From NCBI GenBank assembly GCA_904390925.1, contig CAJFMB010000016.1:1-33196 (forward strand): a stretch of 33,196 bases of DNA. The letters run 5' to 3'. Made by a program: the position numbers and the translations under genes. The notes beneath the pieces are model-generated. The model saw only the letters and a program-made list of their open reading frames with translations, made no database searches and was not told where the DNA came from. The DNA is from an uncultured Subdoligranulum sp. Its GTDB lineage: Bacteria > Bacillota > Clostridia > Oscillospirales > Ruminococcaceae. Below, in pieces: positions 18,666 through 27,871 of the stretch. The number at the start of each line of letters is the position of its first letter. Position 1 is the stretch's first letter.

Positions 18666-21184
18666 GTTGTTTCCTCGTCTTGTGATGGCAGGCCGATTTC
18701 GCCGGTGGGAAGGTCTGGTTCACCGGCGGAATCGTCTGCGGGTTTCTTCTCTGTCAAATCGGCCAGCGGGGCGGAGGCCCTCATCCGCCAGGGCGTGATG
18801 CCCAGCGGTTCTTCCTCCAGAAGCGGCTCCGGTGCGGCGGGCGACAAAACCGGAACGATCCGTTTTTTGCCGCGGCGCAGCCAGACCAGATACAGCAGAT
18901 AGACGGCCAGTCCCGTACAGGTGACCGCAATGCCGGTGTCCAGCCCCGGCGTGTGATAGGTAAAGACAATCTCGGCATGGCCCGCCGGAACCCGGATGGC
19001 CATCATGCCGTTGTCCACATTTTCGATTCTTTCAGCCTCCCCGTTGACCGTGGCCGTAAAGCCGTCGTCATAGGGTACGCTGAAAAAGACCAGCCGGTCG
19101 GTGTCATAGTCGGTCACGGCCTCAAACCCGGTCCGGGTGGCGGTAAAACTGGTGGCCGCGGCAGACCGGCGGTTGTCACAGTCAGACAGATAGGTTTCAT
19201 AATTCAGTTCGTCCAGACCGGCGTCGGGCAGCGGTTTCAGGATGTCGGAATACCGCTTGATCTGGTCCTTGTCCAGCAGCACAGCACGCATGAGAAGATT
19301 GCCGCGCTCCTCCTCCGGGACTTCCTCCAGCTGCTGCGACGTGATGTAAAAGTCGTAGGAAAAGCCCATCGGGACATAATTGTCGTTTTCGTAAATCTGG
19401 TAGCTGCCGGCCTCCCCGGTCAGGGTCCAGCCCTGCTGGGCCTCCTCCTGCCAGTTGCTCTGCTCTTTCAGCGGCACCAGCGTGTACCGGACGCTCAGCA
19501 GTCCGCGCAAGGCGTACAGAGAGAAATCCGGTTTGGAATTCACATCCCGGGTAACGCCGACCGTGGGGTAAAACTCCAGAATATGCGGTGCCACGGTGGA
19601 ATGGAAAAACTGGATGCAGCTTTTGTCCAGCCAGATGCCCATGTTGTTGAAGCAATTGTAGGCGTCCAGACGATAGAAGGAATCCGACGGCAGCGCTGCA
19701 TTCAGCTGGTCGGCCTCCCGGTAGGTCTGCTGGACAAATTCCGCATCGGTATACCACTGGGCGTACTTGGTTATGGAAATGTGTACCGATCCGTACAGGA
19801 AGCTGAATCCCAGGACCGACGCCAGCAGAACCGGGAAATAGTGCCGGGTATGGCGGAAGAAGCGGACAATCAGGGCAAACAGCACCACACCCAGCAGGCT
19901 GATGCCGAAAATGGCCCAGAACCGGGCCGGTTCCGCCACAACGCCCAGCCGGAAATTGCCCTCCTCGTCCTGGTTGGGAACCAGGGCAAAGGCCAGCGCC
20001 GACAGGGTAAAGAGTGCCACCAGGCGGTTGGCCCCCCAGAGGTTGGCAGTCTCGTCCTGCAGGGCCAGCGCCGAGGCGCCGCAGAGAACCAGAACCGGCA
20101 TATAGTACCAGCGGGCATAGTAACTGGAATTGAGCGCGTAGAAAGCACTGTTCAGCACCGGCACCAGCGCACAGAGCAGGCTGATTTTGAGAATCAGGGT
20201 GAAGGGATGGCGCCGGCGCTTGCGGCAGAAGGCAAGCCCCGCGGCAATGCCCACCACCGGCAGATAGGCCGACATGCTGGTCCATTTGGTGATGCCGCTG
20301 TCAAACAGGTCGGTCAGGTAGGGGGCATCCGGCATCAGGAACAGACTGTACAGGATGGCCAGATACTGCTGGGAATTGCCGTAAACCAGGTATCCGTAGC
20401 CGTTGAACGGGTCGACGGTGCGGGGGTTCTGCAACAGGGACAACACCGCCGGGACCAGCAAAAGGGCCCCAGCCGCGCAGCCGATCAGCGTTTCCAGAGC
20501 AAGAGCACCGAAGCGCCTGATTGTGATGCGGTATTTTCTGGCCGCACACATACAGATAAAGTAAAGCAGCAGAAAAACTGCCTGTCCGGCGAAGAAGAAA
20601 TAGTTGTTCAACAGACAGACTGCCACACACAGCGGGAAAATGCCGCGGCGATCCTCCATGACGGTATCGTCCAGCGCCGTGAGCAGGTAGGGAAACAGCG
20701 CCGGGGCGTCCAGGAAGAAATAGAAAAAGATGTCATAGACATTGAAGCCGCAGAAGGCATAGAGCACACCGCCCAGAAACGCCATGTTGTCGTCCCGGGA
20801 CCAGCGGTGCAGCCACAGGTATGCGCCGCCGCCCGCCACGGCAAATTTGAGGCAGAGCACCGGCGCCATCATCCAGGGAATCCAGCGGGAAGGCACCAGA
20901 ATGGTCAGCCAGAAAAACGGGCTGCCCAGAGAATAATAGGAATAGGCATTGATAAATCCGCTGCCCAGATCCGTTGCCCAGCTGAAACTGCCGCCCTGTT
21001 TGACAAAGGCGTTGGTGTAGGCATAAAACGGGATCATCTGGTCATTGAAGTCGCCGGCATAGTGGAAGAAATCCCCGTGGACAGCGTCAATGATGCAGTG
21101 CGGGGCAAACAGCGCAGCGGCCAGCGCCAGACAGACGAAAAACGTCCGCCAGTACCGTAATTTAGGTTTTTGCAGGGTCTTCAT
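18662..21184 (-). CDS. YfhO family polytopic membrane protein
   Basis: This is an 840-residue protein with about twelve hydrophobic segments in the first 500 residues, a large extracytoplasmic domain, one more membrane segment near 745-765 and a Pro/Glu-rich cytosolic tail. The first large loop, with HYAGDFNDQMIPFYAY, and the layout match YfhO (a GT-C-like fold). YfhO proteins are linked to glycosylation of cell-wall polymers such as lipoteichoic acid; the substrate here is unknown. The ATG at 21184 follows GGGAGG; the 53 extra upstream codons are not supported. It overlaps tex by 4 bases. A pairing of a wall-glycosylation protein with Tex is not an obvious functional unit. Confidence 0.88.
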   Translation of the reverse strand: MKTLQKPKLRYWRTFFVCLALAAALFAPHCIIDAVHGDFFHYAGDFNDQMIPFYAYTNAFVKQGGSFSWATDLGSGFINAYSYYSLGSPFFWLTILVPSRWIPWMMAPVLCLKFAVAGGGAYLWLHRWSRDDNMAFLGGVLYAFCGFNVYDIFFYFFLDAPALFPYLLTALDDTVMEDRRGIFPLCVAVCLLNNYFFFAGQAVFLLLYFICMCAARKYRITIRRFGALALETLIGCAAGALLLVPAVLSLLQNPRTVDPFNGYGYLVYGNSQQYLAILYSLFLMPDAPYLTDLFDSGITKWTSMSAYLPVVGIAAGLAFCRKRRRHPFTLILKISLLCALVPVLNSAFYALNSSYYARWYYMPVLVLCGASALALQDETANLWGANRLVALFTLSALAFALVPNQDEEGNFRLGVVAEPARFWAIFGISLLGVVLFALIVRFFRHTRHYFPVLLASVLGFSFLYGSVHISITKYAQWYTDAEFVQQTYREADQLNAALPSDSFYRLDAYNCFNNMGIWLDKSCIQFFHSTVAPHILEFYPTVGVTRDVNSKPDFSLYALRGLLSVRYTLVPLKEQSNWQEEAQQGWTLTGEAGSYQIYENDNYVPMGFSYDFYITSQQLEEVPEEERGNLLMRAVLLDKDQIKRYSDILKPLPDAGLDELNYETYLSDCDNRRSAAATSFTATRTGFEAVTDYDTDRLVFFSVPYDDGFTATVNGEAERIENVDNGMMAIRVPAGHAEIVFTYHTPGLDTGIAVTCTGLAVYLLYLVWLRRGKKRIVPVLSPAAPEPLLEEEPLGITPWRMRASAPLADLTEKKPADDSAGEPDLPTGEIGLPSQDEETT

Positions 21185-21271
21185 GGGATTTGCCTCCCTT
21201 CCGGGCAGGATGCTGCGCCGGAAAAGTCCGTCTGACGGGTATGCAAAAGGTTTCGGGCACAAAGGGTTGTG

Positions 21272-21280
21272 TGGTATACT
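21272..21280 (+). promoter_or_regulatory. Extended -10 promoter of the YfbR-like gene
   Basis: TGGTATACT combines a TGn extension with TATACT (21275-21280), without a good -35. The core GTGGTATACTG recurs in the polA promoter. Confidence 0.65.
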
Positions 21281-21336
21281 GGAAGGCAGAAACTGGCGGG
21301 ATGGCCGTGTCCGTCCTGCAGAAAGGACTGTCCCAC

Positions 21337-21942
21337 ATGGCAAAAACCTATCCCTTCAACGCGCTGCTGGCGCGGATGAAATACATCACCCGGTGGAGCC
21401 TGATGCACAATTCCCGCCCGGAAAGTCTGAGCGAGCACACCGCCGACACCGCATTGATTGCCCACATGCTCTGCCGCATTGCCCGGCAGTATACCGGCAC
21501 CGGGGCGGACATCCGCCCCGATACAGTGGCTACAGCAGCATTATACCATGATGCGCCGGAAATTTTAACCGGAGATATGCCGACTCCTGTAAAATATAAA
21601 AATGACGCGCTGCGCACCGCCTACAAGGCGGTGGAGGCGGAAAGCGCCCGGGCCATGGCCAGCCTGCTGCCGGAAGAGCTGTCCGCCGAGATGCGGCTGT
21701 ATCTGACCGGCGAGGTGCTGAACGATTCGGAACGACGCCTGCTGAAAGCCGCCGACCGTCTGTCGGCGCTGATCAAATGCATGGAGGAATGCCAGAGCGG
21801 CAACCGGGAGTTTGAGGCAGCCCGCGCCCAGCAGGAGGCCGCTTTGCACGCCATGCAATGCCCGGAGGCAGAATATTTCATCGAGCACATGCTGCCCTGC
21901 TACACCCAGAACCTGGACGAGTTGACCCGGGGCCGGTTTTGA
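21337..21942 (+). CDS. HD-domain 5'-deoxynucleotidase, YfbR-like
   Basis: YfbR hydrolyses deoxynucleoside 5'-monophosphates and helps balance nucleotide pools. The ATG at 21337 gives 201 residues beginning MAKTYPFNALLARMKYITRW, close to the family start, with AAAGGA upstream. The HD-domain metal ligands are visible at the expected places: His34 (SEHTAD), His71-Asp72 (ALYHDAPEI) and Asp140 (KAADRLSAL). LMHNSRPESLSEH is the YfbR signature. It is a single plus-strand gene convergent with dusB, with only 22 bases between stop codons and no clear terminator. Confidence 0.92.
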   Translation: MAKTYPFNALLARMKYITRWSLMHNSRPESLSEHTADTALIAHMLCRIARQYTGTGADIRPDTVATAALYHDAPEILTGDMPTPVKYKNDALRTAYKAVEAESARAMASLLPEELSAEMRLYLTGEVLNDSERRLLKAADRLSALIKCMEECQSGNREFEAARAQQEAALHAMQCPEAEYFIEHMLPCYTQNLDELTRGRF

Positions 21943-21964
21943 CCTGCCTTTAGCAGCCGTCCGG

Positions 21965-22939
21965 TCAGTCCTGGGCCCGGTAGACCGCTTCGATCAGGCG
22001 GTCCACATCCTCAAAATGGCTCAGTGTGGAGCAGGCGCGACGCAGCGCCGCGGCACCGCGCAGCCCCCGCATATAGTGAATGGCCTGGCTGCGCGCCTGG
22101 GGCATGGCGGTCCACTCGCCCTTGCGCTCACACATATCGTAAATCTGCGCCCGCAGCGCCGCCATCCGCTTTTGCAGGGTGGGCGGCTGCGGGGCCGGCT
22201 GCCCGGTGAGGGCGGCGCGGATCTCCTCAAACAGCCAGGGGTTGCCCAGCGCCCCACGGCCCACCATGACCGCGTCGCAGCCGGTCTGCTGCATCAGGGC
22301 CAGGGCATCGTCGGCGGAATTGATGTCGCCGTTGCCCACCACCGGGATGGAAACCGCCTGCTTGACCGCCCGGATGATACCGGGGTCAATGGGCGGGATA
22401 TACATCTGTTCCCGGGTGCGGCCGTGCACCGTGACCAGCGCGGCACCGTTTTGCTGACACTGCCGGGCCACCTCGACGGCGGTGATGTGATCCGCATCCC
22501 AGCCGGCGCGCATCTTGACGGTAACCGGGGTCTCCCCTGCCGCATCCACCGCAGCGCGCACCATCCGCCCGCAGAGTTCCGGGTCCAGCATCAGCTTGCT
22601 GCCGGCACCGCTGCCGGTGATCTTGGGGGCCGGACATCCCATATTGATGTCAATGATGTCAAAGGTCAGGCCCTTGTCCCGGATGATGTGGATGGCCTGG
22701 GCCAGAATGTCCGGCTCGTTGCCGAACAGCTGCACCGCATAGATGCCGTGGGGGTCCTTGTCCCGCAGCAGGGCGATACTTTTCTGGTCGCCGTAGGTGA
22801 TGGCTTTGGCGCTGGCCATCTCGCTGACGGTATAGGCGGCACCGTGGTCCGCCATCAGATGGCGGCAGGCCGCGTCGGTAAAGCCCGCCATGGGGGCAAA
22901 CACTGCCCCCTGGGGGATTTCCAGTTTGCCGATGCGCAT
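21965..22939 (-). CDS. dusB: tRNA-dihydrouridine synthase
   Basis: This is an FMN enzyme that reduces specific uridines in the tRNA D-loop using NADPH. The 324-residue product is complete. The TIM-barrel start APMAGFTD and the catalytic Cys102 in INMGCPAPKI are clear, followed by TVKMRAGWD, TVHGRTREQMY and the GNGDI and GRGALGNPW phosphate-binding segments. The Bacillota enzyme of this type is usually called DusB; the exact target uridine is not readable. GGAGAGGAG precedes the start. It diverges from polA. Confidence 0.94.
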   Translation of the reverse strand: MRIGKLEIPQGAVFAPMAGFTDAACRHLMADHGAAYTVSEMASAKAITYGDQKSIALLRDKDPHGIYAVQLFGNEPDILAQAIHIIRDKGLTFDIIDINMGCPAPKITGSGAGSKLMLDPELCGRMVRAAVDAAGETPVTVKMRAGWDADHITAVEVARQCQQNGAALVTVHGRTREQMYIPPIDPGIIRAVKQAVSIPVVGNGDINSADDALALMQQTGCDAVMVGRGALGNPWLFEEIRAALTGQPAPQPPTLQKRMAALRAQIYDMCERKGEWTAMPQARSQAIHYMRGLRGAAALRRACSTLSHFEDVDRLIEAVYRAQD

Positions 22940-22978
22940 TGCGCACGCTCCTCTCCTAACAGATCATGAAACGGATTT

Positions 22979-23007
22979 ATTGTACCACAACGCGCACGGC
23001 GTGGCAA
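22979..23007 (-). promoter_or_regulatory. Sigma-A promoter of dusB
   Basis: On the minus strand TTGCCA (23002-23007) is followed after 17 bases by TACAAT (22979-22984) with a TGG extension. Its -35 lies only 7 bases from the polA -10, so the two divergent promoters face back to back and may compete. Confidence 0.8.
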
Positions 23008-23011
23008 TTTG

Positions 23012-23020
23012 TGGTATACT
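23012..23020 (+). promoter_or_regulatory. Extended -10 promoter of polA
   Basis: TGGTATACT (hexamer 23015-23020) lies about 48 bases before the polA start. No good -35 box is present. The flanking TTGTGGTATACTG matches the promoter before the YfbR-like gene over 11 bases. Confidence 0.65.
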
Positions 23021-23068
23021 GAGGTATTGGACATTCAACCTAATTTTAGTTTTTTCGGAGGCCACAAC

Positions 23069-25594
23069 ATGAAATTACTTGTCCTGGACGGCAACAGCCT
23101 GGTCAACCGTGCGTTTTTCGGCATCAAGGTGCTGACCACCAAGGACGGCCGGTATACCAACGCCATTTACGGATTCCAGAACATCCTGCTGAATCTGCTT
23201 TCCGCCCACTCCCCCGACGCGGTGGCCATCGCCTGGGACGAGAAGGCCCCCACCTTCCGCCACAATGCCTATGACGGCTACAAGGCCACCCGCCACGGCA
23301 TGCCCCCGGAACTGGCCGAGCAGATGCCGGTGCTGAAACAGCTGCTGGCGGATCTGGGCTTTGCGCAGGTCAGCAAGGCGGGCTGGGAGGCCGATGATAT
23401 TCTGGGTACGCTGGCTGCCGCCAACGAACAGGCCGGCGGCACCACGCTGCTGGCCACCGGTGACCGGGACAGCCTGCAGCTGGTGGATTCCGCCACCACC
23501 GTCCTGCTGGCCACCAACCGGGAGACGCTGACCATGGACGAGGAGGCCATCCGCGCCAAGTACGGCGTGACCCCGCCCCAGCTGATTGAGGTGAAAAGCC
23601 TGATGGGCGACGCCTCCGATAACATTCCCGGCGTGGCGGGCATCGGGGAAAAGACTGCCCTGTCGCTGGTACAGAAATTCGGCAGCCTGCAGGGCGTCTA
23701 CGAGCACATCGACGACAAGGCCATCAAACCCAAGCAGCGGGAAAATCTGGTCAACCACCGCCAGGAAGCCGAGATGAGCCACATGCTGGGCACCATCCGG
23801 CGGGACGCTCCCATCGAGACTGACCCGGCCAGATACGCCCGCACCGCCGGGGACCCGGGTGCTGCCGCCCAGCTTTTGGCCGATCTGGAAATGCACAAGC
23901 TGGCCGAGCGCTGGGGCCTGGACGAAACCGGCGCGGCGTCTTCCGATACGTCGCTGTCCCTGGTGGAGGCACAGCCTTTGCCGCTGCTTCTGTCCGGGCA
24001 GTATTTTGTGGCCCAGGTCCCCGCCAAGGACGGCAACGGCGCCTGGTATGCGGTACAGTTGCAGCCGGAACCGGCCGTCTTCTGTCTGGACGATGCAGTG
24101 CTTCCTGCCCTGCTGGACGGCGATGCCGAGATCTGGACCTTCGACGCCAAGCCGCTCTACCGCAAGGCACTGACCGCCGGCGGCGTGGGCAAGGCCATCC
24201 GGTTTGACGGCAAGCTGGCGGCGTATCTGCTGAACCCGTCCGCCAGCAAATACGAGGTTTCGGCCCTGGCGGCGGAATATGGTGTCCGTCCGCTGTTCGG
24301 ATGTGAGGAATTTGCCGACGCCGGTGTTCTGGCCCCGCTGCTGGAAACCCTGCGCGGCAAGCTGGAAGAGCAGGACATGACCCGGCTGCATGACGAGATG
24401 GAGCTGCCGCTGGCCCGGGTTCTGGCAGACATGGAGCGCATCGGTTTTGCGGTGGATGCCGAGGGCATCCGTCAGTTCGGCGTGGAACTGCGCGGCGAGC
24501 TGGAACAGCTGCTGGCGCGCATCTATGACGAGGTGGGGTACACCTTCAACCTGAACAGCCCCAAGCAGCTGGGCGAGGCCCTGTTTGACAAGCTGGGTCT
24601 GCCGCCCCGCAAAAAGACCAAGAGCGGATATTCCACCGACGCCGAGACGCTGGAAAGCCTGCGCCCCTACAGCCCGGTGGTGGAAGATATTCTGAAATAC
24701 CGCACCTACCAGAAGCTGAACTCCACCTATGTGGAGGGGCTCCTGAAGGCCATCGGCCCGGACGGGCGGATTCATTCCACCTTTATCCAGACCGAAGCCC
24801 GCACCGGACGCATCAGTTCCACCGAGCCCAACCTGCAGAACATTCCCATCCGTACCGAGCTGGGCAGCCGGCTGCGGGGGTATTTTGTGGCCGGTGACGA
24901 CTGCACGCTGGTAGACGCCGACTACAGCCAGATCGAACTGCGGATTCTGGCACACATCACCGGCGACGAGGCCATGCAGCATGCCTTCCAGAGCGGCGCT
25001 GACATTCACCGTTCCACCGCCGCCAAGATTTACGGCATCCCCCAGGAGGAAGTCACCCACGAGCTGCGCACCTCCGCCAAGGCAATCAATTTCGGCATCA
25101 TGTACGGCAAGGGGGCCTTCTCGCTGAGCCGTGACCTGGGAGTGCCGGTCAAGGAGGCGGAGGCTTTCCTGAACACCTATCTGAACACCTTTCCCAAGGT
25201 GGACGGATACATGAAGGACTGTATCGCCCATGCCAAGGAAAACGGTTATGTTTCCACCCTGTTCGGACGGCGGCGGCCTTTGCCGGAACTGGCAAGCTCC
25301 AATTTCCAGGTCCGGTCCAGCGGCGAGCGGATGGCCCGCAACACCCCCATTCAGGGCACGGCAGCGGACATCATCAAGCTGGCCATGGTCCATGTCTGGC
25401 AGAGCCTGCGGGAAGAGGGGCTGAAATCCCGGCTGCTGCTGCAGGTGCACGACGAACTGATCGTGGAGGCCCCCGCCGATGAGGTGGAGCGGGTCAAGGC
25501 GCTGCTGAAAGAAAAGATGGAGCAGGTGGTCCATTACTCGGTGCCGCTGACCGCCGAGGTGGGCACCGGCAAGACCTGGCTGGAGGCACACTGA
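23069..25594 (+). CDS. polA: DNA polymerase I
   Basis: Pol I fills gaps and removes RNA primers in lagging-strand and repair synthesis. The ATG at 23069 follows CGGAGG and gives 841 residues. The N-terminal 5'-nuclease domain (about 1-290) has LLVLDGNSLVNRAFFG, GWEADDILGT and VKSLMGDASDNIPGV. The middle domain (about 310-440) has the proofreading fold but lacks the DxE metal ligands, as in Bacillus-type Pol I. The polymerase domain has motif A DADYSQIELRI, motif B with KAINFGIMYG and motif C QVHDELIVEAP. It is a single gene followed by tsaD, which has its own promoter. Confidence 0.98.
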   Translation: MKLLVLDGNSLVNRAFFGIKVLTTKDGRYTNAIYGFQNILLNLLSAHSPDAVAIAWDEKAPTFRHNAYDGYKATRHGMPPELAEQMPVLKQLLADLGFAQVSKAGWEADDILGTLAAANEQAGGTTLLATGDRDSLQLVDSATTVLLATNRETLTMDEEAIRAKYGVTPPQLIEVKSLMGDASDNIPGVAGIGEKTALSLVQKFGSLQGVYEHIDDKAIKPKQRENLVNHRQEAEMSHMLGTIRRDAPIETDPARYARTAGDPGAAAQLLADLEMHKLAERWGLDETGAASSDTSLSLVEAQPLPLLLSGQYFVAQVPAKDGNGAWYAVQLQPEPAVFCLDDAVLPALLDGDAEIWTFDAKPLYRKALTAGGVGKAIRFDGKLAAYLLNPSASKYEVSALAAEYGVRPLFGCEEFADAGVLAPLLETLRGKLEEQDMTRLHDEMELPLARVLADMERIGFAVDAEGIRQFGVELRGELEQLLARIYDEVGYTFNLNSPKQLGEALFDKLGLPPRKKTKSGYSTDAETLESLRPYSPVVEDILKYRTYQKLNSTYVEGLLKAIGPDGRIHSTFIQTEARTGRISSTEPNLQNIPIRTELGSRLRGYFVAGDDCTLVDADYSQIELRILAHITGDEAMQHAFQSGADIHRSTAAKIYGIPQEEVTHELRTSAKAINFGIMYGKGAFSLSRDLGVPVKEAEAFLNTYLNTFPKVDGYMKDCIAHAKENGYVSTLFGRRRPLPELASSNFQVRSSGERMARNTPIQGTAADIIKLAMVHVWQSLREEGLKSRLLLQVHDELIVEAPADEVERVKALLKEKMEQVVHYSVPLTAEVGTGKTWLEAH

Positions 25595-25614
25595 TTGTCT
25601 TGCCTGCCCGGGCC

Positions 25615-25643
25615 TTGACAAAAAGCGGCGCATCCTGTAAAGT
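25615..25643 (+). promoter_or_regulatory. Sigma-A promoter of tsaD
   Basis: A perfect TTGACA (25615-25620) is followed after 17 bases by TAAAGT (25638-25643). It is the closest match to the -35 consensus in the window. Confidence 0.85.
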
Positions 25644-25709
25644 GTATCCGCATTACACCGGTGCAGGGCGGTTGTTGTGGCCGGCACGGGTGAAACGGAC
25701 AGACAGAAA

Positions 25710-25745
25710 CCGGCGTTTCCGCGCCGGAGAGTTTCCCCTGCGGGG
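25710..25745 (+). promoter_or_regulatory. Double hairpin in the tsaD leader
   Basis: The roughly 120-base leader of tsaD carries CCGGCG/CGCCGG (25710-25715 and 25722-25727), then CCCC/GGGG with a 3-base loop (25735-25738 and 25742-25745). The start follows 23 bases later behind a weak ribosome binding site. I do not recognise a riboswitch class. It may affect translation of tsaD. Confidence 0.4.
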
Positions 25746-25768
25746 GCAATGGTTGGTGAAAAGAACAG

Positions 25769-26776
25769 ATGTATATTTTGGGTATTGAATCGACCTGCGA
25801 CGAGACGGCCGCCGCCATTGTGCAGGACGGCCGGACGCTGATTTCCAACGTGATCAGCACCAGCGTCAAGGAGCAGGCCCTTTACGGCGGTGTGGTGCCG
25901 GAGATCGCCAGCCGCCGCCACATTGAATATGTCAGTGCCACGGTGGAAAAAGCCCTGTCCGACGCGGGCATGGCCATGTCCGACGTGGATGCGGTGGCTG
26001 TCACCTTTGCCCCGGGCCTGATCGGCGCGGTGCTGGTGGGTGTCAACTTTGCCAAGGGCCTTGCCTACGCCAGCGGCAAACCGCTGGTGCCGGTACACCA
26101 TCTGCGGGGACATATCGCGGCAAACTATCTGACCCATCCGGACCTGAAACCGCCGTTTCTCTGTCTGGTGGCCAGTGGCGGACACAGCCACATTGTGATG
26201 GTGGAGGACTGGTGCCGCTACAAGGTGCTGGGACGCACGGTGGACGACGCCGCCGGCGAAGCCTTTGACAAGGTTGCCCGCACACTGGGGCTTCCCTACC
26301 CCGGCGGGCCCAGCGTCTCGGCTGCTGCAAGGACCGGTGACCCCCACGCCTACCGCCTGCCCACCCCCCACGTGGAGGGCAAGTACAATGTGAGCTTTTC
26401 CGGCCTGAAAACTGCTGTCATCAATGAGGTCCACAACGCCCAGCAGCGGGGCGAGGAAATCTCGGTGCCGGACATGGCCGCCAGCTTCCAGGAACGGATT
26501 GCCCAGATTCTTGCCAAAAAGCTGCTGGCTGCGGCTGCGGACACCGGTGCCAAGACCGTCTGTCTGGCGGGCGGCGTGGCGGCAAACGGCCGGCTGCGTC
26601 AGCTGGTCAACGACGGTGTGCAGAAGCTGGGTGCCAGGGTCTATCTTCCGGAGCTGAAATTCTGCGGCGACAACGGCGCCATGATTGCCGCCCAGGGATA
26701 CTACGAGTATCAGGACGGCAACCTTGCCGATCTGACGCTGAACGGACTGCCCACCTTGCCCATTGATTACCGCTGA
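25769..26776 (+). CDS. tsaD: tRNA N6-adenosine threonylcarbamoyltransferase TsaD
   Basis: TsaD transfers the threonylcarbamoyl group to A37 of ANN-decoding tRNAs, working with TsaB and TsaE, which are not in the window. The 335-residue product begins MYILGIESTCDETAAA, the ASKHA-fold phosphate loop of the family. The metal ligands His111 and His115 lie in HHLRGHIAANY. VASGGHSHIVMV and the C-terminal LAGGVAANGRLR and GDNGAMIA segments are present. The start has only a weak ribosome binding site (GGTGAAAAG). It is monocistronic, with promoter and terminator. Confidence 0.97.
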   Translation: MYILGIESTCDETAAAIVQDGRTLISNVISTSVKEQALYGGVVPEIASRRHIEYVSATVEKALSDAGMAMSDVDAVAVTFAPGLIGAVLVGVNFAKGLAYASGKPLVPVHHLRGHIAANYLTHPDLKPPFLCLVASGGHSHIVMVEDWCRYKVLGRTVDDAAGEAFDKVARTLGLPYPGGPSVSAAARTGDPHAYRLPTPHVEGKYNVSFSGLKTAVINEVHNAQQRGEEISVPDMAASFQERIAQILAKKLLAAAADTGAKTVCLAGGVAANGRLRQLVNDGVQKLGARVYLPELKFCGDNGAMIAAQGYYEYQDGNLADLTLNGLPTLPIDYR

Positions 26777-26797
26777 TTCTTTCAGAATATGACATTG

Positions 26798-26835
26798 TCC
26801 CCGGTCTGGTGTTCCAGGCCGGGGATTTCTGTTGT
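26798..26835 (+). terminator. Terminator of tsaD
   Basis: CCCCGG (26799-26804) and CCGGGG (26819-26824) enclose a continuing CTGG/CCAG stem, making a roughly 10-bp interrupted hairpin. It is followed by ATTTCTGTTGT, a weak T-rich tail. Confidence 0.75.
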
Positions 26836-26959
26836 CCGGTGTCCGGGGCTGCCGATTTGGGCAACCTTTGGTCAGCACGTGGTTTCCCGCATTTTTTCCG
26901 CGTCGGTGGAATACACTGAAACAGTCGGCAGGTGAAGGCGGCGGGAGGGGATGCAGGCG

Positions 26960-27829
26960 GTGAAAACAGTCATCTATCTGGATGTGCTTCTGCTGGTCAA
27001 CTTTCTGGCGGGGTATTTTCTGCTGCTGGCGGCAGGGCTTCTGTCCGGCAGCGAGGCGCGGGTTCCCCGGCTTTTGGCGGCATCCGGGCTGGCGGCACTG
27101 GCGGCATTGATTCTCTTTGCTCCGGAACTGCCCTATCCGGTCCAGATCCTGTACAAGCTTGGCAGCGGAGCCGCGGTGGTCTGGGTTGCATACGGCCGGC
27201 GGGGAATCCGGCGTTTTCTCTGCACGGTTTTCTGGTATGTGACGCTGAACCTGCTTCTGGCCGGGCTGGCGCTGCTGGTCATCACCCAGACAGGCGTCCC
27301 CTTTGTCCAGACTAACAATCTGGCGGTGTATCTGCGGGTGTCTCCCCTGCTGCTTCTGGTGCTGGCAGGCATCTGCTGTCTGGCGGTGGAACTGGCACTG
27401 CGTGTTTTTGGCCGAAGTGACCATCCGGCGGAAAACATCGGCGTGGAACTGGAACTGTGCGGCACCAAAGTCTGTCTGCGGGCCGCACTGGATACCGGCT
27501 GTCACCTGAAGGACCCTATCACCTGTCTGCCGGTATTGCTGGTCAGCTACCCGGACGCAGAAACCCGTCTGCCGCGGCCTTTGCGGGAATTTCTCGACAA
27601 CTGGTTTGACGGCCATCCCCCCACAGAACCGCCGGAGGGGCTGCATCTGCGGCTGATCCCCTGCACCACCGCCGAGCAGGCCTCGCTGCTGCCGGGGTTT
27701 GCGGTGGGCCGCATCGCGCTGATTTCTGCCCAGGGAATACTGCCGCTGGACCGGACGGCCGTGGCCTTTTCCCGGCAGAGTTTTGGCAGCGAAAAGTACG
27801 AAGCCCTGTATGGCTCGGATTTTTTGTGA
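26960..27829 (+). CDS. spoIIGA: SpoIIGA, sigma-E factor processing peptidase
   Basis: SpoIIGA is the membrane aspartic protease that cuts the pro-sequence from sigma-E in the mother cell, after a signal from the forespore protein SpoIIR. I prefer the GTG at 26960: GGGAGGGG (26943-26950) lies 9 bases before it but directly abuts the ATG at 26951, and the protein then starts KTVIYLDVLLLVNF as in the family. That gives 289 residues: about five membrane segments in the first 150, then the protease domain with catalytic Asp178 in AALDTGCHLKDP. sigE follows after 42 bases. No Spo0A box was recognised upstream. Confidence 0.95.
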   Translation: MKTVIYLDVLLLVNFLAGYFLLLAAGLLSGSEARVPRLLAASGLAALAALILFAPELPYPVQILYKLGSGAAVVWVAYGRRGIRRFLCTVFWYVTLNLLLAGLALLVITQTGVPFVQTNNLAVYLRVSPLLLLVLAGICCLAVELALRVFGRSDHPAENIGVELELCGTKVCLRAALDTGCHLKDPITCLPVLLVSYPDAETRLPRPLREFLDNWFDGHPPTEPPEGLHLRLIPCTTAEQASLLPGFAVGRIALISAQGILPLDRTAVAFSRQSFGSEKYEALYGSDFL

Positions 27830-27871
27830 AGGTACCATCTTTTTCCGTACATTCAGGAAGGAGGAACTGCC

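Noticed and set aside
26836-26959. Spo0A box and long-spacer promoter upstream of spoIIGA
   Set aside because: No TGTCGAA-like box was found, and the TACACT at 26912 has no usable -35 at 16-22 bases.
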